Shown: piece by piece, positions 20,295 through 31,553 of the stretch
Layout of the letters: every line of letters starts with the position of its first letter
How positions within the stretch are numbered: position 1 is the stretch's first letter
DNA from: Diogma glabrata
Lineage: Eukaryota > Arthropoda > Insecta > Diptera > Cylindrotomidae
DNA: 64,000 bases
Assembly (NCBI GenBank): GCA_963693315.1
Contig: OY856188.1
Span: 195,062,322-195,126,321 of the forward strand
Direction of reading: 5' to 3'
Made by a program: the position numbers and the translations under genes
Notes under the pieces: generated by a model
What the model was told of the DNA's origin: nothing
Databases searched by the model: none
Seen by the model: only the letters and a program-made list of their open reading frames with translations

Positions 20295-21775
20295 AAGAAA
20301 AACGTGTTCTAGACCGAGATCGCCTGAAAACTTGACCATTTTTGATTTTCATGAAACTTGGCATATAATATAAGTAATATGAACAAAATAAAAAATACTA
20401 CTTATTTTACAATTTTTTTAAAGTGCATAGTTTGAGCGTAGGGGCACCCCAAAATGCATGAAAAATGAAAATTCTGCCAATCCGATGTAACATTGAAATT
20501 AAATTGCTCAAGAACGGCTATACCGATTTCATTAAATTTTTTTTTGTTTGATAGGTGATTAGTTAATCGTTTAAAAAAAATTTAATTAATTGTTTTTCTA
20601 ATTAATTTTAAAATTAAAAAATCATTTTTAAAGATGGCGCTAGGGTCGAAGATCAATTGGAATTTAATTTATTTTTGTTTGTAAAACAGTTCTATCCTTA
20701 CTCTAAAATATTCCAAATTTACAAAGAGGCGTTAATTTGTGTTCTTGAGATATTTAATTTTATAAGTTTTAGTCCGACTAAAAATTCCACTTTTTCATAA
20801 TTTTTTCAAACAACTTAAACCTTTAAAATTAAATATCTCAAGAACATTAATTTTTTTTTCAAACGATTAACTAATCACGTGTCAAACAAAAAAAAGTTTG
20901 ATGAAATTGGTATAGATGAAAAACGTGATCTACGCATGTCAAAAAGTCGAAATTTGAACCTGACCATTTTTGATTTTCCTGAAACTTGACAAAAGATTTT
21001 CCTGAAACTTGACAAAGACAGTATGGACAAAATAAAAAATAAAACTTATTAAAAAATTTTTTTAAAGTGCTTTGCTTAGTTTGAGCATAGGGGCACCCCA
21101 ACATGCATGAAAAATGAAAATTCTGTCAATCCGATGTAACTTTGAAATTAAATTGCTCAAGAACGGCTATACCGATTTCATCAAACTTTTTTTTGTTTGA
21201 TAGATCTTCAGTGGCTAAAATTTATTGATGATATAAATTGTTCGAAAAAATAATGAACAATTAGAATTTTAATCGGACTAAAAATCTTTAAAATTAAATA
21301 TCTCAAGAACAAAAATTAACGCCTCTGAGTTAATTTGATATATTTTAGAGTAAGGATAGAGAACTATTTTCAGAAAAAAAATTAATTAAATTCCAATTGA
21401 TCTTCGACCCTAGCGCCATCTTTAAAAAAGTTTTTTAATAATTTTATTTAAAAATTAATTATAAAAACAATTAATTAATTTTTTTTCAAAGGACTAACTA
21501 ATCATCTATCAAACAAAAAAAAGTTTGATGAATTCGGTATAGCCGTTCTTGAGCAATTGAATTTCAATGTTACATCGGATTGGGAGAATTTTCATTTTTC
21601 ATGCATTTTGGGGTGGCTCTATGCTCAGCTCAAACTATGCACTTTGTAATTGTAAAATAAGTAGTATTTTTTATTTTGTTCATATTATTTATATGCCAAG
21701 TTTCAGAAACATCAAAAATTGTCAAGTTCAAATTTCGACTTTTTCACCTGTGTAGATCACGTTTTTCATCAATAT
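20295..21775. mobile_element. Long-TIR palindromic element with a third inner copy
   Basis: The left arm (20295-20790) and right arm (about 21290-21775) are inverted copies. GAAAAACGTG starts the left and CACGTTTTTC ends the right, and the blocks CCCCAAAATGCATGAAAAATGA, GCTCAAGAACGGCTATACCG and AAGATGGCGCTAGGGTCGAA recur in both. A third copy of part of the arm lies in direct orientation at about 20925-21215. It is non-coding, about 1.48 kb. No target duplication was found. The superfamily is unknown. Confidence 0.6.
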
Positions 21776-21779
21776 CAAA

Positions 21780-23480
21780 TATCGTTTTGTTTCAAAGAAT
21801 CAAAAAATTATTTTGATAATTTCACAATGACAAATTAATTGTTCATTAAACGAACCAGAAATAGAGAAAAAGAAAAATACAAAATTATTCTTTTGGCATG
21901 AAACTAAAACACAATCTCACTTTTACGAGCCCAACGATAAAATTCCATAACGGTAACATAAAAATAAATGAATGAAGACTCCTTTATGTGTCTGATTTTA
22001 TGAGACATAAAAATAGAAGAACAGTGAAATATGTATTGCTATACAATGAACCCAAACAAATCCTTGAAAGCTGGCTGTAAAGAAAACGCAAAGGAATAAA
22101 GAGTAGTAATGTAAACCGGAATAAAGTGGAAATTGGATTTCAAAATAATAATAAATAGTGAGTTGTAAATTTAAAATATTTTTCCCTGGTTATTGATAGA
22201 ATCGAAATTGCTATTTGTTGAACCAATATCATTGCTCTAAATTATTACTCTAATATATTACAATTGCGATATAGGCTAAAAGTGACAAAATCTTGATAGT
22301 AAATTTTACGAACCTCATTTGGCAAGTTTGGCAAGTTAGTTTAAATTTGTACTTGGAGTTGAACCAGGTGCATGTACCCCACTTTAGCTTGAATACACTG
22401 TTCTTAATTTTGATTCTCCCTTCGGATGTTGTGGTTTCGTCATTAGGACAGGTGAATTTTTACCTATCTAGCACTTTTTGTCACATTTGGATCTTACACA
22501 TAACTTCATTCATTTTGACAGACAGCGGATGTTATTATTATTATTTTCCAGCAGTTTAATGGTCCAGTTATGGTTTTAAACTAATCACCATTCCTATTAC
22601 GCAATCAAAACTTAATTACTAATACCACAATAATCCGTTAATTCTAATAAAATTAAGATAAACAATTTTCACTCTTATGATTTAATTCAAAACTTTTGCT
22701 TTCACCCAAATTCTATCTTAAACCTTTTTTATCATTATTCGTATTAACAAACGTATTTGGTCTTTTCTTCTATTTTACTGTATAATTATCTATTTCAAGT
22801 CAATTATTAATTTAATTTGTATGAGAGTTAAGATTTTTAATTAAGAAATTATAGTTTTTGCGTTACTAGTAGCTGTTGTATACAAGCAAAGTTTTAGTTA
22901 CATAAATGAAATTCTATTCATTTGTACGAAAGACAAAAGTTTTTTATGTTTTTATTTTTAATAAGAAAATCGTGAGAATTTTTTATGATTTATTCTGTGA
23001 TAATAGAAAATTGTAGTAGCTGTTATGATTAGATAATTGAAGGGAAAATTAATTGATTTATATAAAACGATTGGTTTTGATTTATATTAAGGTTAGTTGG
23101 AAAAAACGATTTATGAGCATTTTATGTTCCGTCATTTTATTGCAACTCTTTGCTTTTGTTTATGGCAAATTTGAATAGTTTTTTTAAAAGCGAAAGTGAT
23201 AGCGAAATTTTATTATAATTGAATCAATATTTGAGAGGTTGATAGATTTGGGGAGCACCATTTTTACTTGTAGGTGTTTGAATTTGTCTAAAAAGCATAA
23301 TCTTGCATCTGCATTAATCTAGAGCGAGTGTCTGTTTTACTAATAAAATATTTACGAAGTTAAACTGTTAAAGAATTGTGGCAAAAATCTGTAACGAACC
23401 GATTTGAAGGCAGAAATCTCCACCTAGAGTATCAGATTTAATTTGATGTTGTTCAATTGTCACAATGATGACAATTATGT
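21780..23480. other. AT-rich intron sequence
   Basis: No gene supported. The frame 22293-22559 is open but its translation is not protein-like. No repeat boundary was identified. Confidence 0.4.
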
Positions 23481-23482
23481 TA

Positions 23483-24400
23483 TGATCTGGAATTTGCACA
23501 TTTTTGACAATAATTCAAAAACTGTGTACCGCAAAATTTAAAAAAAAATTGCAATGTTTATGAAATTTGGTGCTCTTTCAAATGATGCCCCACTCGCTTG
23601 GGTCAAAAAAAGTCTTTTTTTACCCTCCTTACACCCATCCCCTAAACACACAGAAATATAATTATTTGAGAGTTCGCTATAATTTTCGTTCAAAATATAG
23701 CAAACTTCCTGTCTCTTTGAATTTTTTCAATTTTGTCTGTCTATCAGTGTCGAAACGTAGGGGGAGGGAGTGGTCTGGAATTTGCACATTTTTTAGAATA
23801 ACTTAAAAACTGTGCATCGCAAAATTCTAAAAAAAATTGGAATGTTTCTGAAATTCGGTGCTCTTTCAAATGATCGCTTGGGTCAAAACTTTTCACCCTT
23901 CCCCACCCCAATCCCTTAAAAGCACAGAAATATACTGTAGAAATATACTCAGAAATATACATTATTTGAGAGTTCGCTATAATTTTTGTTCAGAGTTTAT
24001 CAAACTTCCTGTCTCTGTGAATTTTTTCAAATTTTTCTGTTAATTAGGCTCGAAATGCAAGGGGAGGGACTTACTTTTTGTGTCACTTTATTGATAATAA
24101 TTCAAAAACTATGCATTGCAAAATTCTAATAAAAATGGCAATATTTCTAAAATCAAGTGCTCTTTCAAATGACACCCCACATGACCTGGTTTTTACCCCT
24201 TAACATTCCCACCCCTTTAATAAATATAGTTATGAGTATCTGCCACTTTTCTATATTTTTCATTAAAAACCTACTCATTTTTCTATCATTCCAAATATAT
24301 TTCAAGATTTTCGATGAAGTAGGGTCGGAGTTAATCGGGGCAATAAAACATCGAGAAAACGTCATTTTTCAAAATTATACAAAAAATGGTGAGGTGTAAA
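23483..24400. repeat. Three degenerate ~290-bp tandem units
   Basis: Each unit opens with a TTTGCACATTTTT-like stretch, AATTCAAAAACTGTG and CGCAAAATTC. It continues through GTGCTCTTTCAAATGA and a C-rich CCC(T/A)CCC block, and ends with GAGAGTTCGCTATAATTTT and CAAACTTCCTGTCTCT. Starts are near 23490, 23777 and 24075, a period of about 287-298 bp. The third unit is the most diverged. Several short open frames here are repeat-derived. Confidence 0.65.
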
Positions 24401-24539
24401 ATTCTAAAATATATTTTCAAATAATGCTGAAATGAAGCCCTGTCATATGATACCCTACTCGTCTCGATAAAAAAATGTATGTTCTCAAAGGCTTCACATC
24501 GTACCTCTTTAAAACAAACGAACACAACTTTATTTATTT

Positions 24540-24700
24540 TTTAACCTGCCATCTTGTGTGGATAGGTTAGTTTTATAAGCACCTCAAATTTTAATTTCAT
24601 CGGACTAATGGTTCACGAGATAATCAAAATAATGTGAAAAACACGTTGTACTCTCACCAATAGTGTTCCGTATCAAAAACGGAACCCTAAAAATAATAGC
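24540..24700. other. Possible transposon end with CGTATCAAAAACGGAACCCT
   Basis: The phrase GTGTTCCGTATCAAAAACGG followed by AACCCTAAAAA contains an imperfect inverted repeat (TTCCGTATCAAAAACGGAA). It looks like a transposon terminus, but no partner end was located. Confidence 0.25.
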
Positions 24701-24897
24701 AGCTGTGTACTCAAGTTTTATCCGACTTTTTCAGAAAGTCTTTAAAAATCATCCGGGTTCCGAATTTAAGACCTGGTAGTAATTTCAAATTTAGACTGTG
24801 ACCAATTTAAATCCCTTTTTAAATACTCTTCTGTTGTGTATAAATCAGAATTTTCTTTTTATCATATTTACCTAAACATTTGAGCAGTAAACCATTT

Positions 24898-25320
24898 GGC
24901 ATGCGTAAAATTGATTGCTTCTAAGCTTATATATATGATATGTCACCACTATCAAATACTAACCATCTCAAGGAACTGGAAAATATTACAATAATATCAC
25001 GAAAAAATGGATACAACAGCTTCATCGATAAAATATGCAGGGAAAAGTGTTCGAAAGCGAGGTTAAAAGGTGATAAAAAGAAAGCTTATGTAGAGTGTCT
25101 GTTCCGTTCAACCAGTTAACAATACAATAACAAAGATATTTAAGAACTCTACCATTTGTCTTCTTAACAAGAGTCAACACAAGCTTTCAGATTTAATCTC
25201 AAAACCAAAATGAGAAACCAGGTATCTATTAAATATCCTCCAACGATTGAGAAAAATGTTATATAGGTCTTTCGCAGCGCAAAAAAGAGTAACGCCAGAA
25301 TGAACAACATACAGAATTAA
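24898..25320 (+). pseudogene. Second Penelope-like element fragment (decayed)
   Basis: Plus-strand frames, broken by stops and at least one shift, read SNTNHLKELENITIISRKNG, IDKICREKCSKARLKGDKKK, TKIFKNSTICLLNKSQHKL, and then the GIY-YIG entry corresponding to YKISCNDCD with CYIGLSQRK. The YIG is preserved here. It matches the fragment at 4625-5395 segment by segment, so both derive from one family. Neither is functional. Confidence 0.65.
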
Positions 25321-25368
25321 AATATGAAAGAGATGAGAATTCTTGCGTTGCAGTCCGTATGCTGGAAA

Positions 25369-25920
25369 CAGTCACGTGTTTACATTGTTTAAGTTGTTTA
25401 CATTGTTTATATTGTTTAAATTGTTTACATTTTTACATTGTTTACATTGTTTACGTTGTTTACATTGTTTATATTGTTCACATTATTTACATTGTTGACA
25501 TTGCTTACATTGTTTACGTTTTTTACATTGTTTACGTTGTTTACATTGTTTACGTTGTTTATATTGTTTACGTTGTATACATTGTTTACATTATTTACAT
25601 AGTTAACATTGTTTACATTGTTTACATTGTCTACATTGTTTACATTGTTTACATTGTTTACATTGTTTACATTGTTTACATTGTTTACGTCGTTTCTGTT
25701 GTTCACATTTTTTACGTTGTTTACGTTGTTTATATTCTTTGCGTTGTTTACATTGTTTACGTTGTTTCCATTGCTTACGTTGTTCACATTGCTTACGTTC
25801 TTTACATTGTTTACATTCTTTACGTTGTTTACATTGTTTAAATTGTTTACATTGCTTACGTTGCTTATATTGTTTACGTTGTTTACATTGTTTACATTGG
25901 TTGTTTACATTGTTTAGGTA
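25369..25920. repeat. TTTACATTG nonamer array, ~60 units
   Basis: A 9-bp unit, TTTACATTG, with frequent TTTACGTTG variants, runs about 550 bp. Nine is divisible by three, so each open frame is a simple tripeptide repeat (VYI, LFT and CLH on plus; NNV on minus). The predicted proteins of 60-160 residues here are not genes. It directly follows the Penelope-like fragment. Confidence 0.95.
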
Positions 25921-26580
25921 GCAGATCTAGCAGAATAGCAGGATAGAAGGATAATAGAATAGCAGGATAGACAATCTCAGTGTTATATAATCTGAAAGGC
26001 GGGACCAAAACATGCACCGTGCTGCAGTTTGAGCTTAATTGAGCAAAAAACTTAGGAAACGCATTAGTTTTCGTTTTGTGTGTAAAATTTGTGATTTTCG
26101 GATTATGGCCAGTTTAGCGTAGTAAACGTAGTATTTTGACAAATTTCGATTAAATGGATATCAATATGGATAGATTCCTGCCAGCATATTTTTTCAGTGT
26201 TTTCTTTTCAATTTGTTTAAATTTTCTCTAACGGTTTTATTTTTTATTTAATTCATTCATGTACATATTTTAATTTTTGTTTTTTGTAACTAGATTATTA
26301 ATTTTAATGGATTTTATTTTTTTCGATTTACATCAATAAAAAAATGTGCATATTTTCGTAAATTTTTTTGGCATTATAGCATACATCAAAAAAAATAAAA
26401 AAAATAAACGTTTTGCTAGCGACAATTTTTATAAAACTATGAATTGTTCCATTGTGTTATACGATTTGTTTGCACGGACGTAAGTGATTTTGGACTTAAT
26501 GTGGGTACAAATCTCGGCTGGCGCTTCGCAAACTCTACATACGTCCATCATTCGCAAACTCCACATACGATCAAAAACCT
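25921..26580. other. AT-rich intron sequence with AGCAGGATAG words
   Basis: A short TAGCAGGATAGA-type simple repeat occurs at 25918-25975. No gene is seen in the rest. Confidence 0.4.
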
Positions 26581-26589
26581 TAACTTTAT

Positions 26590-26770
26590 ATCTTTCGATG
26601 CAATGACTTTTCGACGAAATGAACTTTCGGTGATATGATTTTCGATGTTGTGATTTTCGATGTTGTGATATTCGGTTCTTTGGTTTTTCGATCGTATGAT
26701 TTTTATTTTTCGATTCATTGATATTTTTCGATGTAACGATTTTCGATGATATGATTTTTCGATGATATGG
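26590..26770. repeat. Solo foldback terminal array
   Basis: Degenerate TTTTCGATGATATGATT units end ...TTTTTCGATGATATGG at 26770, the same final sequence as the right end of the foldback element at 7450. No second arm was found nearby. The open frame 26429-27001 on the minus strand runs through this array and is not credible as a gene. Confidence 0.6.
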
Positions 26771-28290
26771 GTATCCGCTGAGTAGCAGTTTTAGGTGTTT
26801 TAAACAGAACATAATTGGTGTGTTTTTGGTTGAGGCTATTTTTCTAGAATCTTGCACCAATAAAATGTTTGGTAGTTGCATATCACTATGTATATATTTC
26901 TGTGTGAAAATATTTGACTGTATTTTCGTTTCAATTTGACAACTACACCGTTCTGATCGAAACCAACTTGGGCCATGGAAGAAATATTTAATGTAAATCA
27001 CCAGAACTCGTGGTATGAATGTTTATCATTATTCATTAACAATGCAGATATACTGTCTTATATCTTTAATACAAATAATTGAAAATCATAAATTTCGGAT
27101 TTCATCAACATTAATTTTCTTAAAGAACTTTGTCACTTGAATGATGATTTTAGCGTTTCATAAATTTTCCCATTTAAATAATTTTACACTTGAGTTAATT
27201 TTAATTAAATTTAAATTAATATTTTTCATATGCATAAAATATGCATTTGTCCAATATCTAATTAAGAAACTAAAATAAATTATGCATATGAGACGGAGTT
27301 GAAAAATCGGTTTTGGAATTGTGTATAATTGTTCAAAAAAATCAACCCACCATGAAAATTAAACCGATAAGTGTGTTATGCTCTATTTAACCTACCTTTG
27401 CTTAACTATGTAATGTTATCACTTATCACTATTTTTTTATGTCTTTAGAATGTCGTTTAATCTTTTTTTTTTTAAAATGCAAGAAACAAATATTGGCTTT
27501 TGTAATTATCTCTTGAAACTATGTGGATAGTTGTGCTGTTAATTAAAAATAAAAAAACAAAACAAGATTTTAAAAAAATCTTCAACTTGTAGGTACGGAT
27601 AACTTTTCATTTCTGTGTAAATAATAAATAAATCCGTATTTAAGTTAAATGTTTACCTTAATGTGTTTAGATTACATTCGTTCCAAAAATTTATACTTTT
27701 AGAGTTATAACAGGTATAGTTATAAATCTGTAAATTATCAACTTTTACATTTTGTTTTCTTTTTAAGTTAAATTTTTTAACTGTGCAACCGTAATAAAAA
27801 TGTGATTTTTAATTATTTTTTTTATGAATTCTAATAATGCCGGACGATGTTAGCTATATTTTCTAATTGTAAAAAAGTTAGGGTTTTTTATAGGTGAAAA
27901 TGTATGTTTTGCAGGGTATTTTTAACCAAATTTTTTCAGATATTTCAAAACAATTCATTTTAGGGAAAACTAGCTTTATTACATAACATGTGTAATTATT
28001 TCAATGAGTTAAGTTGGAATTTTTGTTTAGTTTTCTAATTTCTTTGTTGGCTCAATTATTACAAATATTTAACACTAGAAGGTGTCCGCACCTCGATGCC
28101 CGATTTTATTTAATTTGTTTTATCAGTTTTATAAAAATGTTGTCATTTGTCAGTCAGCAAGAGCAATTAGGTAAGGTCTCTAAAGCTAAATAAATTTCCA
28201 TATGAAATGTATGTTAAAATTAAAATACATTACTACACACAAATGTACACACAAAGATTTAATTAAAATAATTCAATGTTTCGCGATAAT
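26771..28290. other. AT-rich intron sequence
   Basis: No gene, RNA or repeat boundary recognised. Several poly(T)/poly(A) tracts. Confidence 0.4.
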
Positions 28291-28296
28291 CCACTT

Positions 28297-28380
28297 AATA
28301 TGTGTCGCGAACAATTAGGTGAACGTCAAAACATTCGTTTATTGGGTGTCACAATTGTCAATGACTTACTCTGAAACCGT
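28297..28380 (+). pseudogene. Jockey/CR1-like RT fragment
   Basis: The plus strand reads MCREQLGERQNIRLLGVTI and continues VNDLL. It matches the longer jockey-like relic at 34704-34790 (MCDEPIGECKNIRLLGVTV). It is an isolated 84-bp piece of the RT C-terminal region with no open frame. Confidence 0.6.
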
Positions 28381-28429
28381 CATACTTGCCACACAAAATA
28401 GGCACTAGGGTGGCCCTTAGGTTACTCTA

Positions 28430-29035
28430 GATTTTTTTCTTTCATTGTACAGTTTGCGGAACCCATCCATTTCGTGGCAATACCCATAAAAATATTATTG
28501 GCAAAATTTGAAATCAATCGTTCAATTCTAAGACGTGCCTCTGGCCACTTAAAGTTGGAAGGTTTTGTTCTGGCCCTAAAAAAAAAATTTATAATTTTTG
28601 TACGGCACCCTCCCATTTCATGTCAATACCCGTAAAAATATTATTTGAAAAATTTGAAATCAATCATTCAATTTTAAGCAGTGCCACGGGTACTTGAAGC
28701 TTAGAAGTTTTGTTATCTCTATATATATAAATACGTAAGCACTATTTTCGTGGTACCATTTAAAAAGCCCCAACAAAAGTGGGTCAATATATACATATAT
28801 ATATCGTTAGAAAGGGTTTGAGCAGCAGATGTGCCGAAAAATATATTTTTTTGGAATTCGGACGATGTTTTTTTAGAAAAATAAAATAACCTAAAAAAAT
28901 AAAAAACCTCTCAACTTTAAGTGACCGGGGGCAAGACTTCGAACTGAACGATTGATTTCAAATTTTGCAAATAATATTTTTATGGGTATTGACACGAAAT
29001 GGGAGGGTACCGTACAAAATATTTTAATTTTTTAC
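28430..29035. mobile_element. Palindromic MITE-like element, two direct and one inverted unit
   Basis: A unit of about 120 bp (GGCACCCTCCCATTTCGTG, CAATACCCATAAAAATATTA, TTTGAAATCAATCGTTCA) occurs at about 28440-28575 and 28595-28715, and reversed at about 28915-29030. Between the arms is a TATATA-rich stretch (28720-28810). No coding capacity. Confidence 0.55.
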
Positions 29036-29720
29036 ACAGGTGCTACTGGTTTAACCTTTTTTCATATTGACCAATTTCATTTATCAATCCATCCATATTA
29101 TATTCTCTTCTCAAATACGGTCAATTTGCACTTTCAAATATATTTTACCAATTCTTTGCAATACTCTACATTGATGAATGCGCTTTGTGTGATTTTAGTA
29201 GTAATGGCGAATATGTCACTGAAAGAAAACCTGCAAGATCAGAACAAAACATTAATAGCGCTGATGTTTAATACCAATTGAAAAGCCGTTCTGAGAATGC
29301 CAGTATTTTTAGTGAATGTTTTCGTTTTATAGGTGTTGTCGATTTATGGCCATCGACTAATTTCTACCTTCCTGCCAGACTTTTAAAAACAAATTTTGAC
29401 AAACAATAATAAAACTAATTTTTAGTGTAATGAAAAAATAATAATAGAATAATATCATTAACAAATTCAGACTTATATACTATTCTACAACCAGTTAAAT
29501 CACTTCATTTGTTGACATATTTGCAAATATTTTGCCGATTTCTTCAAATAACCTACATGATGCATATGATTTGTTTATTTTTAAAATTAATGGGAAGAAT
29601 ATTTCCCTTAATAATTGCAAAAACTTGCTGCATCAATGTTTCTAAGAGAAAAAGAAACGTCAATTTTCTATATCTTGAACATTACATAAAAATACAGCAA
29701 ATAAAATATGTATTGCATGT
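29036..29720. other. Unassigned sequence before a non-LTR copy
   Basis: Short open frames at 28952-29281 and 29509-29880 have no recognisable content. The second overlaps the non-LTR coding region in another frame. Confidence 0.35.
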
Positions 29721-30738
29721 CAAGATATTGATGTCAAGATATTGGCCAGAGATCGTATTAAAAACTACATACTGTCACTGCCACATAACGACAGCATCTG
29801 GTACACAGATGGTTCTCGAACCAATATGGGCACGGAAGCAGGAGTATTTGGTCCTAGAACAAAACAAACGGTTGCCTTAGGCACCACAACAACCATATTT
29901 CAAGCCGAAATTTTTGCCATTAGCAGTTGCGCTTTGCTATGTGCTGAAAGACAATACCAAAATATTGAAATATATATTATCTCCGACAGCCAAGCAGCAC
30001 TCTTGGCACTAAAATCTACGCGCTTTGATTCAAAACTGGTATGGGAATGCTACCAAAATCTATTAAAAATCTCCTGCAATGATATAGCAACACTTGTGTG
30101 GGCACCTAGCCACACAGGAATAAAAGAAAATACTATCGCTGAAGCTTTACCAAAGCATGGTGCCAATAAACAGTTTTTTGGACCGGAACAATGCTTCGGA
30201 ATGGCCAAGAGTTCGCTCAAAAGCACAATCCAAACATGGGAACAGGAACAAAATGCTAAATTATGGAGAAGCAGAGAGGGACTAGTACACTCCAAGAAGT
30301 TTCTAGATAGCCTCACTGTTTCACCCTTAAAAACAATCGACTTAAACAGAAAGTCTCTAAGAATTTTAATGTGGTGCGTTACTGGACATGGTCCTCTAAA
30401 CCACCATCTTAACAAAATGGGCCTTGTTGTTTCCGACAGGTGTAGACTCTGCTACTCGGACGCGGAAACGATGGAACACGTCATCTGCAGCTGTCCTGAA
30501 CTCTTTTGGCACAGATTCAACCAACTTGGTCATAGAAGACTAACACTTCCATTACCACCAAACTTCACTCCAATTGAGCTAATTAATTTTATTAAAAGTC
30601 TCAACTTGGATGACAGAACACAATCAGTAACGGCACAGACGACGACTGACTAATAACATAATCAGGGTAAGCACAATAGACCTTCAGGTCGCAGTGCTAC
30701 TGGAACTGTAAGTCTCAGGCCCTCCAATAAAAAAAAAT
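29721..30738 (+). mobile_element. 5'-truncated non-LTR retrotransposon (R1/I-like, RNase H end)
   Basis: It comprises only the ORF2 3' part and the 3' UTR, ending CCTCCAATAAAAAAAAA. The 3' UTR (AAGCACAATAGA, TCAGGTCGCAGTGC) matches that of the copy at 42330-45187, so they are one family. The flanks ATGTATTGCATGT (about 29708) and ATGTGTTACATGT (about 30738) may be a worn target duplication. The ORF is still open, unlike the other copy. Confidence 0.75.
29742..30653 (+). CDS. ORF2 C-terminus: RNase H and zinc-finger tail (partial)
   Basis: 303 codons remain open. RNase H motifs are in order: WYTDGSR (Asp 23), FQAEIFA (Glu 56), IISDSQAAL (Asp 82), then SHTGI where GHxGI is usual, and NTIAEALPK where an Asp is usual, so the fourth acidic site is Glu. 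After it comes a CX2C...H...C finger, CRLCYSDAETMEHVICSC, typical of R1/I/LOA-like ORF2 C-termini. In the complete element this domain removes RNA from the DNA hybrid during target-primed insertion. Endonuclease and RT are absent because of 5' truncation, so it is inactive alone. The listed start is only the first Met in the frame. Confidence 0.75.
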   Translation: MARDRIKNYILSLPHNDSIWYTDGSRTNMGTEAGVFGPRTKQTVALGTTTTIFQAEIFAISSCALLCAERQYQNIEIYIISDSQAALLALKSTRFDSKLVWECYQNLLKISCNDIATLVWAPSHTGIKENTIAEALPKHGANKQFFGPEQCFGMAKSSLKSTIQTWEQEQNAKLWRSREGLVHSKKFLDSLTVSPLKTIDLNRKSLRILMWCVTGHGPLNHHLNKMGLVVSDRCRLCYSDAETMEHVICSCPELFWHRFNQLGHRRLTLPLPPNFTPIELINFIKSLNLDDRTQSVTAQTTTD

Positions 30739-31182
30739 GTGTTACATGTACATATATATAAACCAGACCAAGAACATATTAGTTGTAAATTAGAAATATT
30801 TGTTGTAACATATTGTACGTTGGATGCCAATGTATATAACTTTCTCTAAATGTAATTGTGTGTCACATTATACCTTAATTTTTCATTTGAATAATAATTT
30901 TGTTTAGCGAAAAAAAATCAATCAAAGATAACTGAGCAAATAAAACGAAATTTGAATAAAAATCCAAATTAAATTATAGTCAACATTTAGGCAAACCCTT
31001 AAGAAAATTAAAATATATTAATTAAAAAACACTAATTCAAATTTTAAAATTGCGGCTTCAAGGTGCATTAATGCCTGTCAACGACCTTCGCCTGACAAAA
31101 TTTCAGAACGCACACGGACAGACAAACACTTTGTTTTATTATTATAGATTTCATGTTTATATCGTGAGTGTGTTATAGACTG
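30739..31182. other. AT-rich spacer
   Basis: No gene seen between the non-LTR poly(A) tract and the long-TIR element Y. Confidence 0.4.
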
Positions 31183-31370
31183 GTCGTTAAATATTAAATT
31201 GTCCGAGACGCCCCCTAAAAAATTCTTTGTGGTCAAAAAACCACGAAGGGAATTTTTTTTTAAATCAAAAGAACACGTGCCGCAAAATCATCGAAGTTGA
31301 TTTTTGATAAAAAAATCACATTATAAAATTTATTGTATTCACTGACGGCACTTGGCAAAACATGATTAAT

Positions 31371-31553
31371 AATTTAATTGAAATAAACACTTGTTGTTGT
31401 TTTGCAAACAGTAAATTTGTTATGTTTAATATAAATAACCAAAATTAATTATAAAATTTATATTAACCTTAACCGCTCTATCGATTTCGGTTGTTACACC
31501 ATCTACGGGAGTTCATAAGCAAAACAACAACAAGTGTTTATTTCAATTAAATT
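31371..31553. mobile_element. 183-bp MITE with perfect 35-bp inverted repeats
   Basis: Positions 31371-31405 (AATTTAATTGAAATAAACAC, TTGTTGTTGTTTTGC) are exactly reversed at 31519-31553, with no mismatch. The core contains CGCTCTATCGATTTCGG. It sits inside the left arm of element Y and so is younger than Y. Confidence 0.75.

Noticed and set aside
25359..25921. Hydrophobic VYIVYI protein and NNV-repeat protein
   Set aside because: Translations of a 9-bp tandem array; each frame is a tripeptide repeat.
26429..27001. 190-codon minus-strand ORF
   Set aside because: Its His-Arg-Lys-Ser-rich part is the degenerate ATCGAAAA array, and the rest has no protein character.
30050..30415. 121-codon minus-strand ORF
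   Set aside because: Shadow of the non-LTR RNase H frame on the plus strand.
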